Assembly (NCBI RefSeq): GCF_019668505.1
Contig: NZ_AP024371.1
Span: forward strand, 434,001-498,000
Reading direction: 5' to 3'
Origin: Borrelia miyamotoi
GTDB lineage: Bacteria > Spirochaetota > Spirochaetia > Borreliales > Borreliaceae
Length of the DNA: 64,000 nucleotides
A program made the translations under genes and the position numbers. The stretch's first letter is position 1. Each line of letters opens with the position of its first letter. Below are positions 36,114-45,228 of the stretch, piece by piece. The notes below the pieces were generated by a model that was given only the letters and a program-made list of their open reading frames with translations, searched no databases and was not told the origin of the DNA.

Positions 36114-37359
36114 AAAGTTCTCCTTCAAGTTTTAATTCATTTCTATATTTATTTACAGTTCTCCTTGAAATATTGATACCTTTAGATTTTAGTATATCAG
36201 AAATTTGATTATCTGCCATCTTCTTATTTTGCTCTAATATTCCCTTTATCACTAATTTAATGCTTAATTTTGAGAATTCATTTGTTTTAGCACCACCGAC
36301 TGAATTAAATAGTTTTTTAATTGATATTGTCCCCCAGTCGAATTTTAAGTATTTATTTTTTATTGTTCTTGATATCGTTGATTTTGATAGATTAATTTTT
36401 TCGGATATATCAGCCAATTTCATTGGTCTTAGACTTTTAAAGCCTCTTCGTAAGAATTCTTTTTGCAATGTATATATTGCTATTCCTATTTTAGCCAGTG
36501 TTTCATCTCTGTATCTTAGAGATTCAATGAACCATTTTGCTTGTTTATAATTTTTTAAATCTTTAACCTCTTGTTTTTTAACTTCTTTTTTGAAAATATT
36601 GACTTCTTTGATTTTTATCTTCGGTTTATTATCTTTATTGATAATAATGATATCTGGTTCAATATATTCGTTTGTATCATATTTATCTTTAAACTCAAAT
36701 GTGGGATTAGGATTAAGCTTAAGCTTAATAGTTTCAAGAGCTTTACTTAAATCTTGAGAGCTGATTTTAATTTCTTCTTTTAGTTTATCTTGATTATTTG
36801 CAAGTAAATCTGCTTTTTCAAGGATTTTTATTATCCTGGCATCTAATTTATGATATTTTGCTTGTAGTATTAATGATTCTATGATATTAGGTACGCAAAT
36901 TCCTATTGGATCGAATTTTTGAATTAGTTCGATCATTTTATTTACTTGAGACCAATCTTCTTTTATAAAGAAGTCATAAGGATTGATTATATACAGTCCT
37001 CTGCTGTTTAGATTGTTTATTATGATTTCTCCTATGTTAATCTCAGCTTCACTAAGTCTTTGAATTCTTAATTGTAGTAAAAGATGTTCTTGAAGAGAAG
37101 GCTTGGGTGATGTTTTAGCTAGTGCAATTTCGTATTGTGTTTGATTATCATCATTCTCCTTGTAGAGAAATTTTCTAAATTGATAAGTTTTTAGTGTTTC
37201 GAAAAATATTTTACTTGAGTCTACTTGAAGATATTCATTATTTTCAATTTCATCTGATATGATCTTTATCAGTTCTTTTTTTTCGATACTTAACATTTTC
37301 ATTGCATTGATTTGTGTTATTTGTAATTTTTGTGTTAGCTTTAAATTTTGTTTTAGCAT
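36103..37359 (-). CDS. rpoN: RNA polymerase sigma-54 factor
   Basis: Alternative sigma factor needing an AAA+ activator; in Borrelia it works with Rrp2 to switch on rpoS. The 418-residue protein is complete: Gln/Leu-rich region I (NLKLTQKLQITQINAMKML), the core-binding region, the helix-turn-helix ADISEKINLSKSTISRTIKNKYL near residue 310, and the C-terminal RpoN box ISRRTVNKYRNEL. It begins 2 bp after a chromate-transporter gene, so the two are cotranscribed. Confidence 0.97.
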   Translation of the reverse strand: MLKQNLKLTQKLQITQINAMKMLSIEKKELIKIISDEIENNEYLQVDSSKIFFETLKTYQFRKFLYKENDDNQTQYEIALAKTSPKPSLQEHLLLQLRIQRLSEAEINIGEIIINNLNSRGLYIINPYDFFIKEDWSQVNKMIELIQKFDPIGICVPNIIESLILQAKYHKLDARIIKILEKADLLANNQDKLKEEIKISSQDLSKALETIKLKLNPNPTFEFKDKYDTNEYIEPDIIIINKDNKPKIKIKEVNIFKKEVKKQEVKDLKNYKQAKWFIESLRYRDETLAKIGIAIYTLQKEFLRRGFKSLRPMKLADISEKINLSKSTISRTIKNKYLKFDWGTISIKKLFNSVGGAKTNEFSKLSIKLVIKGILEQNKKMADNQISDILKSKGINISRRTVNKYRNELKLEGELYGT

Positions 37360-37361
37360 CT

Positions 37362-37895
37362 TTATATAAAAATATATAATATTCCACTGGATATGATTAG
37401 TACTGTAGGAGTGATACTTTTGCAGAGCAATAGAATAATTAGGTTCAATCCTATAAGTGTAATGTTTTTTAAAAATTCTGTGTTATTAAAGTTTGGTTGT
37501 GAGAATATGCTTTTAAATAAAATAATTGTAGTCATTATCCATAATGATATGATTACGGGTTTCAAGCTTTTAAGGTAGTAATTTAAGAATTTTATTTCGT
37601 TCAGTACTGATGTTATAAGAATGATGATTAATATTGGAGCAGTTATAAGGGCTATTGTGGCAATTACTGAACCAGTAATTCCAGCTACTTTTGTACCAAC
37701 ATATGATGCTATATTGGTAGCAATGGGACCAGGAGTAATTCTGGATATTGTAATAATATTAATGAATTCTTCTTTTGTGATCCATGCCTTATTATCAATA
37801 ATTTCTTTATTGATGAGAGTTGTAATTCCGTTTCCTCCACCGAAGTTTAGGATTCCTATTTTAAAAAATGTAATGAATAAAGTTATTAGAATCAA
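37362..37895 (-). CDS. Chromate-transporter family protein, second half
   Basis: A 177-residue membrane protein of the CHR family. The N-terminal signature FFKIGILNFGGGNGI, then IITISRITPGPIATNIASYVGTKVAG with the conserved PGP motif, is followed by about five hydrophobic segments. Together with the next gene upstream it makes the paired short-chain form of ChrA, two half-size proteins with opposite topology. The true substrate in Borrelia is unknown; chromate is only the family name. It is tightly linked to rpoN (2-bp gap). Confidence 0.88.
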   Translation of the reverse strand: MILITLFITFFKIGILNFGGGNGITTLINKEIIDNKAWITKEEFINIITISRITPGPIATNIASYVGTKVAGITGSVIATIALITAPILIIILITSVLNEIKFLNYYLKSLKPVIISLWIMTTIILFKSIFSQPNFNNTEFLKNITLIGLNLIILLLCKSITPTVLIISSGILYIFI

Positions 37896-37907
37896 ATTTG
37901 TACCTTT

Positions 37908-38474
37908 TTAAGAAAATCTTTTCTTTGCTGTATACTTTGCAAAACATATTAATAAGCACATTAGTAATATGTATAATAGGTCTACATTAAATTTGTATAG
38001 AACATATGTTATCAATAAACATGTTATCCATTTTTTTATTGATTTTTTTAGCATTTTTTTTGAAAATTCAACTATGAGCATTGACATTATAATAGCTGAT
38101 GATATTTTTGAACCTTTGAGAAATTTTTGGAAGTAAATGTTATTTGAATTTAAGTTTGCATAGAGTGTTATTATTGTGATTATAACTATTGATGGTAGAA
38201 TGCCAGCAATAGTTAATAGAATTGCTCCTTTAAATCCTTTAAGCTTTTTACCAATTAAGAATACAAAATTGACTGCTGTTACTCCAGGAATTACATTTGA
38301 TGTTGCAAGTATTTCATTGAACTCTTTATCAGATATTAATTTTTTTTTATTTACAATTGTTTTTTTAAGTTCAGATATTATTAATAACCCTCCACCAATT
38401 GTGAGTGTTGTTATCTTTAAGACAAGATATAATAATATTAATAATTCATGTGATTTTTCTTTTTTTTTATTCAT
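37908..38474 (-). CDS. Chromate-transporter family protein, first half
   Basis: A 188-residue CHR-family membrane protein: KITTLTIGGGLLIISELKK, then EILATSNVIPGVTAVNFVFLIGKKLKG, where the usual PGP is PGV. Several membrane helices follow. AAGGAA lies before the ATG. First gene of the long minus-strand operon through rpoN to aspS; 12 bp separate it from its partner. Confidence 0.88.
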   Translation of the reverse strand: MNKKKEKSHELLILLYLVLKITTLTIGGGLLIISELKKTIVNKKKLISDKEFNEILATSNVIPGVTAVNFVFLIGKKLKGFKGAILLTIAGILPSIVIITIITLYANLNSNNIYFQKFLKGSKISSAIIMSMLIVEFSKKMLKKSIKKWITCLLITYVLYKFNVDLLYILLMCLLICFAKYTAKKRFS

Positions 38475-38517
38475 GTATTCCTTGTCCTAATTTTAAAGAT
38501 TGTTAGGACTAAATTCA

Positions 38518-38546
38518 ATTGTACCATAAGTGACTATTTGTGTTGA
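38518..38546 (-). promoter_or_regulatory. Promoter of the chromate-transporter/rpoN operon
   Basis: Minus-strand extended -10 TGGTACAAT (hexamer 38518-38523) with TCAACA (38541-38546) at 17 nt as the -35. No -24/-12 GG-GC sigma-54 element is seen, so rpoN does not appear to be driven by its own sigma. Confidence 0.65.
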
Positions 38547-38603
38547 TAAACATGGATACTTTTATGTATTAATTTTTTGTTTTGGTATTGAGTCTTATAA
38601 AGA

Positions 38604-38632
38604 TTGTATTTTTCTATTATTTTTTATACTAT
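38604..38632 (+). promoter_or_regulatory. Promoter of mscS
   Basis: TTGTAT (38604-38609), 17-nt spacer, TACTAT (38627-38632). The start would fall near 38639, about 7 nt before the ATG, leaving no room for a ribosome-binding site. Confidence 0.55.
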
Positions 38633-38645
38633 AACCTAGTAACTT

Positions 38646-39512
38646 ATGGGTGAACAACCAAGAGCATTGAATATATTAAAAGAAATATTTGTTTTTCAAG
38701 GGTATGTTGATAGAATTTTTGAAACAGTAGTAGTTTATGGGTTAAAATTTATCTTAGCACTGTTAATATGGTATGTTTTAAGGTTTTTTATTGGAAAATT
38801 GAATAAGCTTTTCTTTAAAGCTTTTGAGAAGTCCAAGTTGGAAACAAAACTAGATTCTACTGTTCTTAATTTCTTTAGGTCATTTTTTAAAGTGATGACA
38901 GATGTGGTGTTAATTCTTATGATTTTACCTTATCTAGGTGTTCCTACAGCTTCTATTTTTGCTGTATTTGGATCTTTAGGTCTTGCGGTTGGATTTGCTG
39001 CTCAAGGGATTTTATCTAATTTTGTTAGTGGGTGTGTCGTATTGAATGCAAATTTTTTTAAAATAGGTGATTATATTAGTTGTGATGATTTTGAGGGAGA
39101 AGTAAATAATATTCAGATATTTTTTACTACACTTAAGACTGTGGATGGTAAAATTGTTAAGGTGCCAAATAGTAAGTTTACAAATGCGTCAGTTACTAAT
39201 TTTTCTGCAAATCCGAAAAGGAGGATTTCATTCAACTTTCAAGTGCCTTATGATACAGATATTGGTTATCTTAAAATCAGTATAGAAAATTTGGCATTTT
39301 CCTTTAATAAGGAACAATATAGTGTTGATGAACCTAGTGTTGTTGTGAAAGAATATACACCTTATTATATAGTCATGCAAGTAAGATGTTTTGTAAATAC
39401 TAAGTTTTTCTGGGATTTTCAGTACTTCATAGCAGAGAATATTAAATGTATTTTAGCTGATATGGGAATAAAATTTCCCATTCATATCGTGGATTTTAGC
39501 AAATTGCATTAA
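38646..39512 (+). CDS. mscS: Small-conductance mechanosensitive channel
   Basis: Inner-membrane channel that opens on osmotic down-shock. The 288-residue protein has two or three N-terminal helices, then the pore-lining TM3 with VGFAAQGILSNFVSG near residue 118, and the cytoplasmic beta domain (GDYISCDDFEGEVNNIQ, FTTLKTVDGKIVKVPNSKF). The family's small-residue Ala/Gly packing pattern is intact. No ribosome-binding site is visible. It converges on the glycosyltransferase gene with a 4-bp overlap (TTAA). Confidence 0.95.
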   Translation: MGEQPRALNILKEIFVFQGYVDRIFETVVVYGLKFILALLIWYVLRFFIGKLNKLFFKAFEKSKLETKLDSTVLNFFRSFFKVMTDVVLILMILPYLGVPTASIFAVFGSLGLAVGFAAQGILSNFVSGCVVLNANFFKIGDYISCDDFEGEVNNIQIFFTTLKTVDGKIVKVPNSKFTNASVTNFSANPKRRISFNFQVPYDTDIGYLKISIENLAFSFNKEQYSVDEPSVVVKEYTPYYIVMQVRCFVNTKFFWDFQYFIAENIKCILADMGIKFPIHIVDFSKLH

Positions 39513-40660
39513 TATTTTTGGTTCTTAATGATTTCAGAATAATACTGTTCAATTTGTTCTATGACAAATGAGCTTGAAAAAGTAGTAGACATCTCTTCTG
39601 TGTTTTTTTTAAAAGTTTGTAATTTTTCATCGTTTTCTATTAATTCTTTCATATGTTTGTATATGTCCTCATAATTGTCTATTAGGAATCCGTTTTTTCC
39701 TTGCTGTATTAAATCCTTGTATATTATGTCATTAACAAGTACTGCAGGTATTCCTGTACTTAAGGCTTCAATGACCGTCATTGGATACACTTCGCTTATT
39801 GATAGACTTGCAAATATGTCAGAAATTTTATAATAATAGTACATTTCTTCCCATGGGATTGGTCCAGTGAGTATGATTTGTTTTTCAAGACCGTATTTTT
39901 TTCTGAAATGTTTTACTTTATTTAATTCCTTGCCCCTACCTATGAGGAGTAGTTTGCAGTTTTTGTTTTCAATGAGAAGTTTTTTTAGATGTTCTATTAG
40001 CAGGGATACATTTTTTTCTTTATTGATTCTTCCAACAAAGATTATGATCTTATCATTTTGATTTATTCCATGTTTATTTAAAATTTCTTGTTTTTTTTCT
40101 TGACTTAGTTCTTTTATAAAGAGTTCTCTGTCCACTCCATTTGGTATTATTTTGTAGTCAGCATTTTTTGCAAAATTAAAATATTTGTCGCGTGATTTAA
40201 TTGATGGATAAATAAAATGGTGAATTTTATCATAAAATTTTTCCATCACTTTGTCTGGATTAATTAAGTATTTGAGAATTCCTAGATAATGTTTATAATG
40301 GTCCCACATTGTATGATTTGTATGAACTATTGGGATATTATATTTTAGGGCTAATTTTTTACCAATATTTCCCATAATGAATTCCGAATGTGTATGAATT
40401 ATTTCAGGCTTATGTTCTTGTATGATTTTATTTATTTGTGTTTTGTTTGGGAGTGCTATTTGTGCATCTATTTTGTTGTTCATTTTAATTGATGAGCATC
40501 TGTAAACACAGCTTTCTTTTAAATCTACTCTTTGGGATTGTGTACAAAAGATATAAACAGCATGGCCTTTTTTTTCTAATCCTGCTTTAATTTGTCTTAT
40601 AGATGTTGATACTCCATTCTTGTCTGGAATATATGTATCTGTGAATATTGCAATTCTCAT
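39509..40660 (-). CDS. Lipid glycosyltransferase, GT4 family
   Basis: A 383-residue GT-B glycosyltransferase. N-terminal domain MRIAIFTDTYIPDKNGVS with the acceptor-side glycine loop, HTHSEFIMG and HTNHTMWDHY; C-terminal donor domain with IIFVGRINKEKN near residue 210 and the ExxxxPxxxxEA-like SEVYPMTVIEALSTGIP near 303. The B. burgdorferi gene in this position encodes the galactosyltransferase that makes monogalactosyl diacylglycerol, a main envelope lipid, so the same role is likely. AAGGAT precedes the ATG. Confidence 0.88.
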   Translation of the reverse strand: MRIAIFTDTYIPDKNGVSTSIRQIKAGLEKKGHAVYIFCTQSQRVDLKESCVYRCSSIKMNNKIDAQIALPNKTQINKIIQEHKPEIIHTHSEFIMGNIGKKLALKYNIPIVHTNHTMWDHYKHYLGILKYLINPDKVMEKFYDKIHHFIYPSIKSRDKYFNFAKNADYKIIPNGVDRELFIKELSQEKKQEILNKHGINQNDKIIIFVGRINKEKNVSLLIEHLKKLLIENKNCKLLLIGRGKELNKVKHFRKKYGLEKQIILTGPIPWEEMYYYYKISDIFASLSISEVYPMTVIEALSTGIPAVLVNDIIYKDLIQQGKNGFLIDNYEDIYKHMKELIENDEKLQTFKKNTEEMSTTFSSSFVIEQIEQYYSEIIKNQKY

Positions 40661-40680
40661 GTTTTATCCTTATAAACTAA

Positions 40681-40709
40681 TTATAACATATTACTATTTG
40701 CGTTATAAT
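40681..40709 (+). promoter_or_regulatory. Promoter of holA
   Basis: Perfect -10 TATAAT (40704-40709) with TTATAA (40681-40686) at 17 nt, a weak -35. The start would be near 40716, only about 3 nt before the ATG. Confidence 0.6.
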
Positions 40710-40718
40710 GTTATTTAA

Positions 40719-41702
40719 ATGAAGGAAATTTATTTATTATTAGGTAAAGAACAGGGATTGAAGGAAGCTTATTTAAATGACATTGTTAGCAAATTAGGTA
40801 CTGATGATGTATGTGTTACCAAGCTTTTTATGTCGGAATTGTCATCAATAGAACTTTCTGAACTGCTTTTAACTAATTCTTTTTTTTATAAGAAAGAGGT
40901 CTTTGTTGTTTATGAGGCTGAAAATTTAAAAAACAAAAAGGACTTAGAGCTAATTTATAGTGTAATCTTAAAATCTTTAAATAAGGTTATTATTTTTATT
41001 TCTGATGAAAATTCGATCAGTTTTGATCCTAAAAATTCTTTAAAATTAGTTAAGAAAACTTTTTATGAATTATCCGGCGCTGATAAATTTTTGTTTGTAA
41101 AAAAAAGTTTTTTTGAACTTGGAATTAAAATTACAGATAGAGCAATAAATTTAATGCTTTTCATGTTAGATTCAGATACTAAGATTTTAGGATTTTATAT
41201 AAATTCCTTTGCTCTTCTTATTAAAGATAGAACCATTGATGAACATGATGTAAATTCTTGGCTTAATTTTATGCGTCCTGAGAATCCTTTTTCCTTGTTT
41301 GAGTCAATTTTGAAAAGGGATATGGAGAGTTCATTATTTAAAGTTAAATCCATCCTGGAGCAAGGAGAAGATTTGATTAGTATTTTAATGAGTCTTGGTT
41401 GGCAGTTTAAAAAATTTTTGAAGGTAAAAACAGATTGTGAAAGTTTTAATAGTATTCCATCTGCATTTAAAAAGCATAAGATCTTTGCCTCAATAGAAAA
41501 AAGTTATAAGATAGGACTTAAAAATTACTCGATTGTTGATATCAAATTTATTTTGAAAATATTGCATAAGTTTGATTTATATGCAAGAATCTATGGTAAA
41601 AATATGCATTTGAATTTAGCATATTTTATGCTATTAATCTTATTAACCCAAGATGATACCATGCTTAATGATTTTTCTTATAAATTTGGGTGTACTTTTT
41701 AA
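40719..41702 (+). CDS. holA: DNA polymerase III delta subunit
   Basis: Clamp-loader subunit that opens the beta ring. The 327-residue protein has the delta layout: N-terminal YLLLGKEQGLKEAYLNDIV, FFYKKEVFVVYEAENLKNKKDLELI, and a C-terminal helical domain with FSLFESILKRDMESSLFKVKSIL and LISILMSLGWQFKKFLKVK. No Walker A, as expected for delta. The -10 element is so close that the transcript is probably leaderless. Sequence similarity is diffuse in this family, but architecture and length fit. Confidence 0.88.
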   Translation: MKEIYLLLGKEQGLKEAYLNDIVSKLGTDDVCVTKLFMSELSSIELSELLLTNSFFYKKEVFVVYEAENLKNKKDLELIYSVILKSLNKVIIFISDENSISFDPKNSLKLVKKTFYELSGADKFLFVKKSFFELGIKITDRAINLMLFMLDSDTKILGFYINSFALLIKDRTIDEHDVNSWLNFMRPENPFSLFESILKRDMESSLFKVKSILEQGEDLISILMSLGWQFKKFLKVKTDCESFNSIPSAFKKHKIFASIEKSYKIGLKNYSIVDIKFILKILHKFDLYARIYGKNMHLNLAYFMLLILLTQDDTMLNDFSYKFGCTF

Positions 41703-41795
41703 AGTGTCTGCTTGATCTTGAAGTGAATTTAAGGTTTTTAAGTAACAGAAATATAAGTACTTATTAAATGAATTTAACTTGACTTTAATAATATT

Positions 41796-43595
41796 TTATG
41801 ATTTATTGTTTTTCAAATTCTGATTATTTGAGAATTCTTTTATTCTTTTTGCCGTTTTGATGCTTGTCCTTATCTTTTTTGCTATTTCATCTTCACTTAA
41901 GAGTAATATATCTTTGTATGTTCCAAGCGTTTTTAAAATATTTTTGGCTTTTTGTTCTCCAATTCCTTCTATATTACTGTAATTCAATTTTATATTTCTG
42001 CGTAGCTTTTTGTTAAAGCTATTTGCTTTCCTGTGAGCTTCATCTCGAATGTTTTGTAATATCTTAAGAGCAGAATGTCCTTTTGGTAGTTGAATACATT
42101 GTATTTTGTTTGGTAAAAATATTATTTCTTCTTTTTTTGCTAGTGCACAAATAGAAACTTTGTCTTCAATTTTTAATTCTTTTAAAGCGGAATAAGCGGA
42201 ACTTAGCTGACCTTTTCCTCCATCGATTAGGACTAGATCGGGTAATTCTGATTGTTCATTAATGAGTTTTGAATATCTTCTAAATGTGACTTCTCTTATT
42301 GCCTTAAAGTCGTCAATCTCGCCATTATTTAATGAGTTGATCTTATAAACTCTATATCCATTTTTAAAGGGTTTGCCCATTTTAAAGGTAATAAGTGATG
42401 CTACTGTATCGTATCCATTGAGATGAGCAATGTCAAATCCTTCAATTGTTTTTGGTAATTTTGTCATTTCAAGAATAATCTTTAGGCTTTCTAATGCTTT
42501 ATTTTGTTCATTATCATATGATCTTAATGCTATTTCTGCATTAGAAATTGCCATCTCCATTATTTTTATAGTGTCTGGAGTTTCTTTGTAAATTATTTCT
42601 ATTTTTTTATCTTTAAATTCATTTATTAGTTTTGTGATATTTGTAGTGTCAATCTTTTTAAAGATATGTATTTTATCAGGTACTATCATATTTAATGATG
42701 TATAGTATTGTGTTATAAATACTTCAGTTAACTCATCTTCTTCATATATGCTTTCATCGAAATTTATGTCTTTTTCTACTAATTTTCCGTCTCTGTATTT
42801 AAGTATTACTATGACATTTAAACTATCATTTTTATGAGTGTATATATAGTCTGTACTAAGTTTGTTCATTCTTGTAATTATTTGTGTTTGACTTATCTCA
42901 ATTAATGATTTTTTAGTTTCTTTTAACTTTATTGCTGTTTCGAAATCCTCTTTTTTAATTACTTCTTTCATTTTTATTTCAATCTCATCTAAAAGTTTGG
43001 ATATATTTCCATTTAATATATGTCTTATTTTGTTTACTTCTTTTTTGTATTGTTCTTCAAGATCTTCTCTATGACATACTCCAAGACATTGACCCATGTG
43101 AAAATAAAGGCAAGGGTTTTTTGATTTTTTTTTGCATTTTCTAGTTTTAAATGTTTTGTTGATGAGAGCTAGGACTAAGTTTAGGTTTTTTGCATTAACA
43201 TATGGTCCGAAGTATTCGCTTCCATCATTTATTATTTTTCTGGTTTTAAAGATTCTTGGGTACTTTTCACAAGTTATTCTTATCATAGGGTATCCTTTAT
43301 CGTCTTTTAACTTGATATTGTAATCTGGTTTGTGTTTCTTGATTAAGTTGCATTCTAATAGTAAAGCTTCATATTCACTATTTGTGGTAATTATTTCTAT
43401 ATTTGCTACATTTTTCATTAGTATTTTTGTTTTATGGCCAATTTTTTCTAGAAAATAGTTTTTTACTCTTGCTCTTAAGTTTTTTGCTTTTCCTATGTAC
43501 AGTATCTTGTTATCTTTTGAGTACATCTTGTAACAGCCACTTGTTGATGGAAATTTTTGTACTTTTTTATGTAAATTGTTTAAATGTTCTTTCAT
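41796..43595 (-). CDS. uvrC: Excinuclease ABC subunit C
   Basis: Makes both incisions in nucleotide excision repair. The 599-residue protein has the N-terminal GIY-YIG nuclease ([21 protein letters not shown] from residue 20), a Cys cluster near residue 140-160 ([23 protein letters not shown]), the UVR motif near 205, the RNase-H-like C-terminal nuclease ([25 protein letters not shown]), and helix-hairpin-helix [17 protein letters not shown]. In GIY-YIG the first element reads GCYKMY. Confidence 0.97.
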   Translation of the reverse strand: MKEHLNNLHKKVQKFPSTSGCYKMYSKDNKILYIGKAKNLRARVKNYFLEKIGHKTKILMKNVANIEIITTNSEYEALLLECNLIKKHKPDYNIKLKDDKGYPMIRITCEKYPRIFKTRKIINDGSEYFGPYVNAKNLNLVLALINKTFKTRKCKKKSKNPCLYFHMGQCLGVCHREDLEEQYKKEVNKIRHILNGNISKLLDEIEIKMKEVIKKEDFETAIKLKETKKSLIEISQTQIITRMNKLSTDYIYTHKNDSLNVIVILKYRDGKLVEKDINFDESIYEEDELTEVFITQYYTSLNMIVPDKIHIFKKIDTTNITKLINEFKDKKIEIIYKETPDTIKIMEMAISNAEIALRSYDNEQNKALESLKIILEMTKLPKTIEGFDIAHLNGYDTVASLITFKMGKPFKNGYRVYKINSLNNGEIDDFKAIREVTFRRYSKLINEQSELPDLVLIDGGKGQLSSAYSALKELKIEDKVSICALAKKEEIIFLPNKIQCIQLPKGHSALKILQNIRDEAHRKANSFNKKLRRNIKLNYSNIEGIGEQKAKNILKTLGTYKDILLLSEDEIAKKIRTSIKTAKRIKEFSNNQNLKNNKS

Positions 43596-43710
43596 TTTGT
43601 GCCTATTATTGCCTTGAGATAATCATTTTATTTTTGTGATATAATGCTATATTATACTTGAATTGTTATATGTTTTTGATTTTTTATGTTGAAAAAGATA
43701 AAGGTCTATA

Positions 43711-45228
43711 ATGAGATTGATTATTATATTTTCCCTATTTTGTTTATTTATTTTTAGTGTGTTTTCTCAGGAACTTAAGTTGATTCTTGATGCTAAAGAT
43801 GGATTTAAATTTATTCAGGAAGCTCATAATATTAGCTTTGCAAGAGATAGTAGGGGTGTTCTTGGAATTTATTTGGATAGATATAAGGGAATTTTAGATT
43901 TTGATAATATTGATTTAAGATTAGAAATGGAAAAAGATAACATTGTTAAGGATGCTGCTTTAAATTATTTTGTTGATTCAGATAATGCAAAAATTTCAAA
44001 TTTTTTTCATAATATTTCTGGCAGTTCCTTAATTTTTTATTCAAGCCGCAATACTGTTAAACTTAAACCATTAACAAAAAAGGCTTTTTTCTATTCAGGC
44101 AATGTAATTTCTGATTTTACTATTCAGTTTTGGGCTTACCGTTCTACTTCTGTTACTGGGGAAGTTATTGTAAGTTGGAACGGATATAAAAATGTTAAGG
44201 GTGTTTGGCTGGACCAAGCTATTCGTTTAGAGAGTGAGGAAGGAACTTTCGTTTGGAATTTTAATAACGTATTTTTGAATGATAATGGAGAACCCATTAG
44301 AATTAAGATGAAAAGTGATGATGATTTTATTCCAAAAGAATGGCATTTGCATACTGTGAGGTATAGGCAGAAAGATGGTTTATTGGAATATTTGATAGAC
44401 TCTAAGCCCCAGGCTATAGAATATGTTACTGCTGATAAAAAAGAAGGTTCTGGCTATTTATTAAATATTGGTGATTTTATTGATTTTACATTGGGACAGT
44501 ATTTTACAGGAGCTATTGAGAATTTTGAAATTCATAAAAGTTTTGAAGAAGTTCACAATGCTTTCTTTTCAAAAAGTAAGGGATATATTATTACAGAGCC
44601 AATCAAGTTATCTAAGGATTATTCTCAAATTTTATCTATTGAATTTGATAGTGTGAAGCCAAAAGACACAGATATTGTTTACTATTATAGGTTGGATAAT
44701 AAGGTTTTTTATGGAAAAAATGAGAATGGAGAGATTAAAAAGAATTTAATGGGAGATTGGATTCATTTTGAGCCTAAAAATGAATTTCCTAAATTTAATG
44801 CATCAAAGTATATTCAAATTAAGGTCGAATTTTATCCAAGTGGTGTTCCTTTAGAAAGTCCAGCTCTTTATAATATGATTATAACATACATACCTGAGGC
44901 TGCTCCTTTCCCTCCTTTAATAACAAAAGCCGTTCCGGGTTCTGGTGAGGTATTAATTGAATGGTTTCCTGTTATTAATGCTAATATTGGTGGTTATTAT
45001 ATTTATATTGGTTCTAGTCCTGGCAATTATCATGGTAAAGTTGGCAGTGTTTTGACATCTCCTATTGATGTTGGTAAGCAGACCTCTTTTAGAATTACAG
45101 GTCTTGAAAATGGAAGACTTTATTATATTAGTGTTGCTTCTTATAATTTAGACAAAAGTGTGAATGAGGCTTCTTTTTCAAAAGAAATTGCCGTAAGACC
45201 TATGGAGCTTTTGAAGCAATATGAATAG
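43711..45228 (+). CDS. Secreted LamG-like/fibronectin type III protein
   Basis: A 505-residue exported protein. A signal peptide is clear (MRLIIIFSLFCLFIFSVFSQ, cleavage near 19-20, no lipobox Cys). Residues about 100-275 look like a concanavalin/LamG domain: SDFTIQFWAYRS, EWHLHTVRYRQKDGLLEYLID and FTGAIENFEIHKSF. Residues about 400-497 are a fibronectin type III domain (APFPPLITKAVPG ... FRITGLENGRLYYISVAS). Both are adhesive or carbohydrate-binding folds; ligand unknown. It overlaps the next gene, a TPR protein, by 8 bp. Spirochaete-conserved, no function that I know of. Confidence 0.85.
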   Translation: MRLIIIFSLFCLFIFSVFSQELKLILDAKDGFKFIQEAHNISFARDSRGVLGIYLDRYKGILDFDNIDLRLEMEKDNIVKDAALNYFVDSDNAKISNFFHNISGSSLIFYSSRNTVKLKPLTKKAFFYSGNVISDFTIQFWAYRSTSVTGEVIVSWNGYKNVKGVWLDQAIRLESEEGTFVWNFNNVFLNDNGEPIRIKMKSDDDFIPKEWHLHTVRYRQKDGLLEYLIDSKPQAIEYVTADKKEGSGYLLNIGDFIDFTLGQYFTGAIENFEIHKSFEEVHNAFFSKSKGYIITEPIKLSKDYSQILSIEFDSVKPKDTDIVYYYRLDNKVFYGKNENGEIKKNLMGDWIHFEPKNEFPKFNASKYIQIKVEFYPSGVPLESPALYNMIITYIPEAAPFPPLITKAVPGSGEVLIEWFPVINANIGGYYIYIGSSPGNYHGKVGSVLTSPIDVGKQTSFRITGLENGRLYYISVASYNLDKSVNEASFSKEIAVRPMELLKQYE

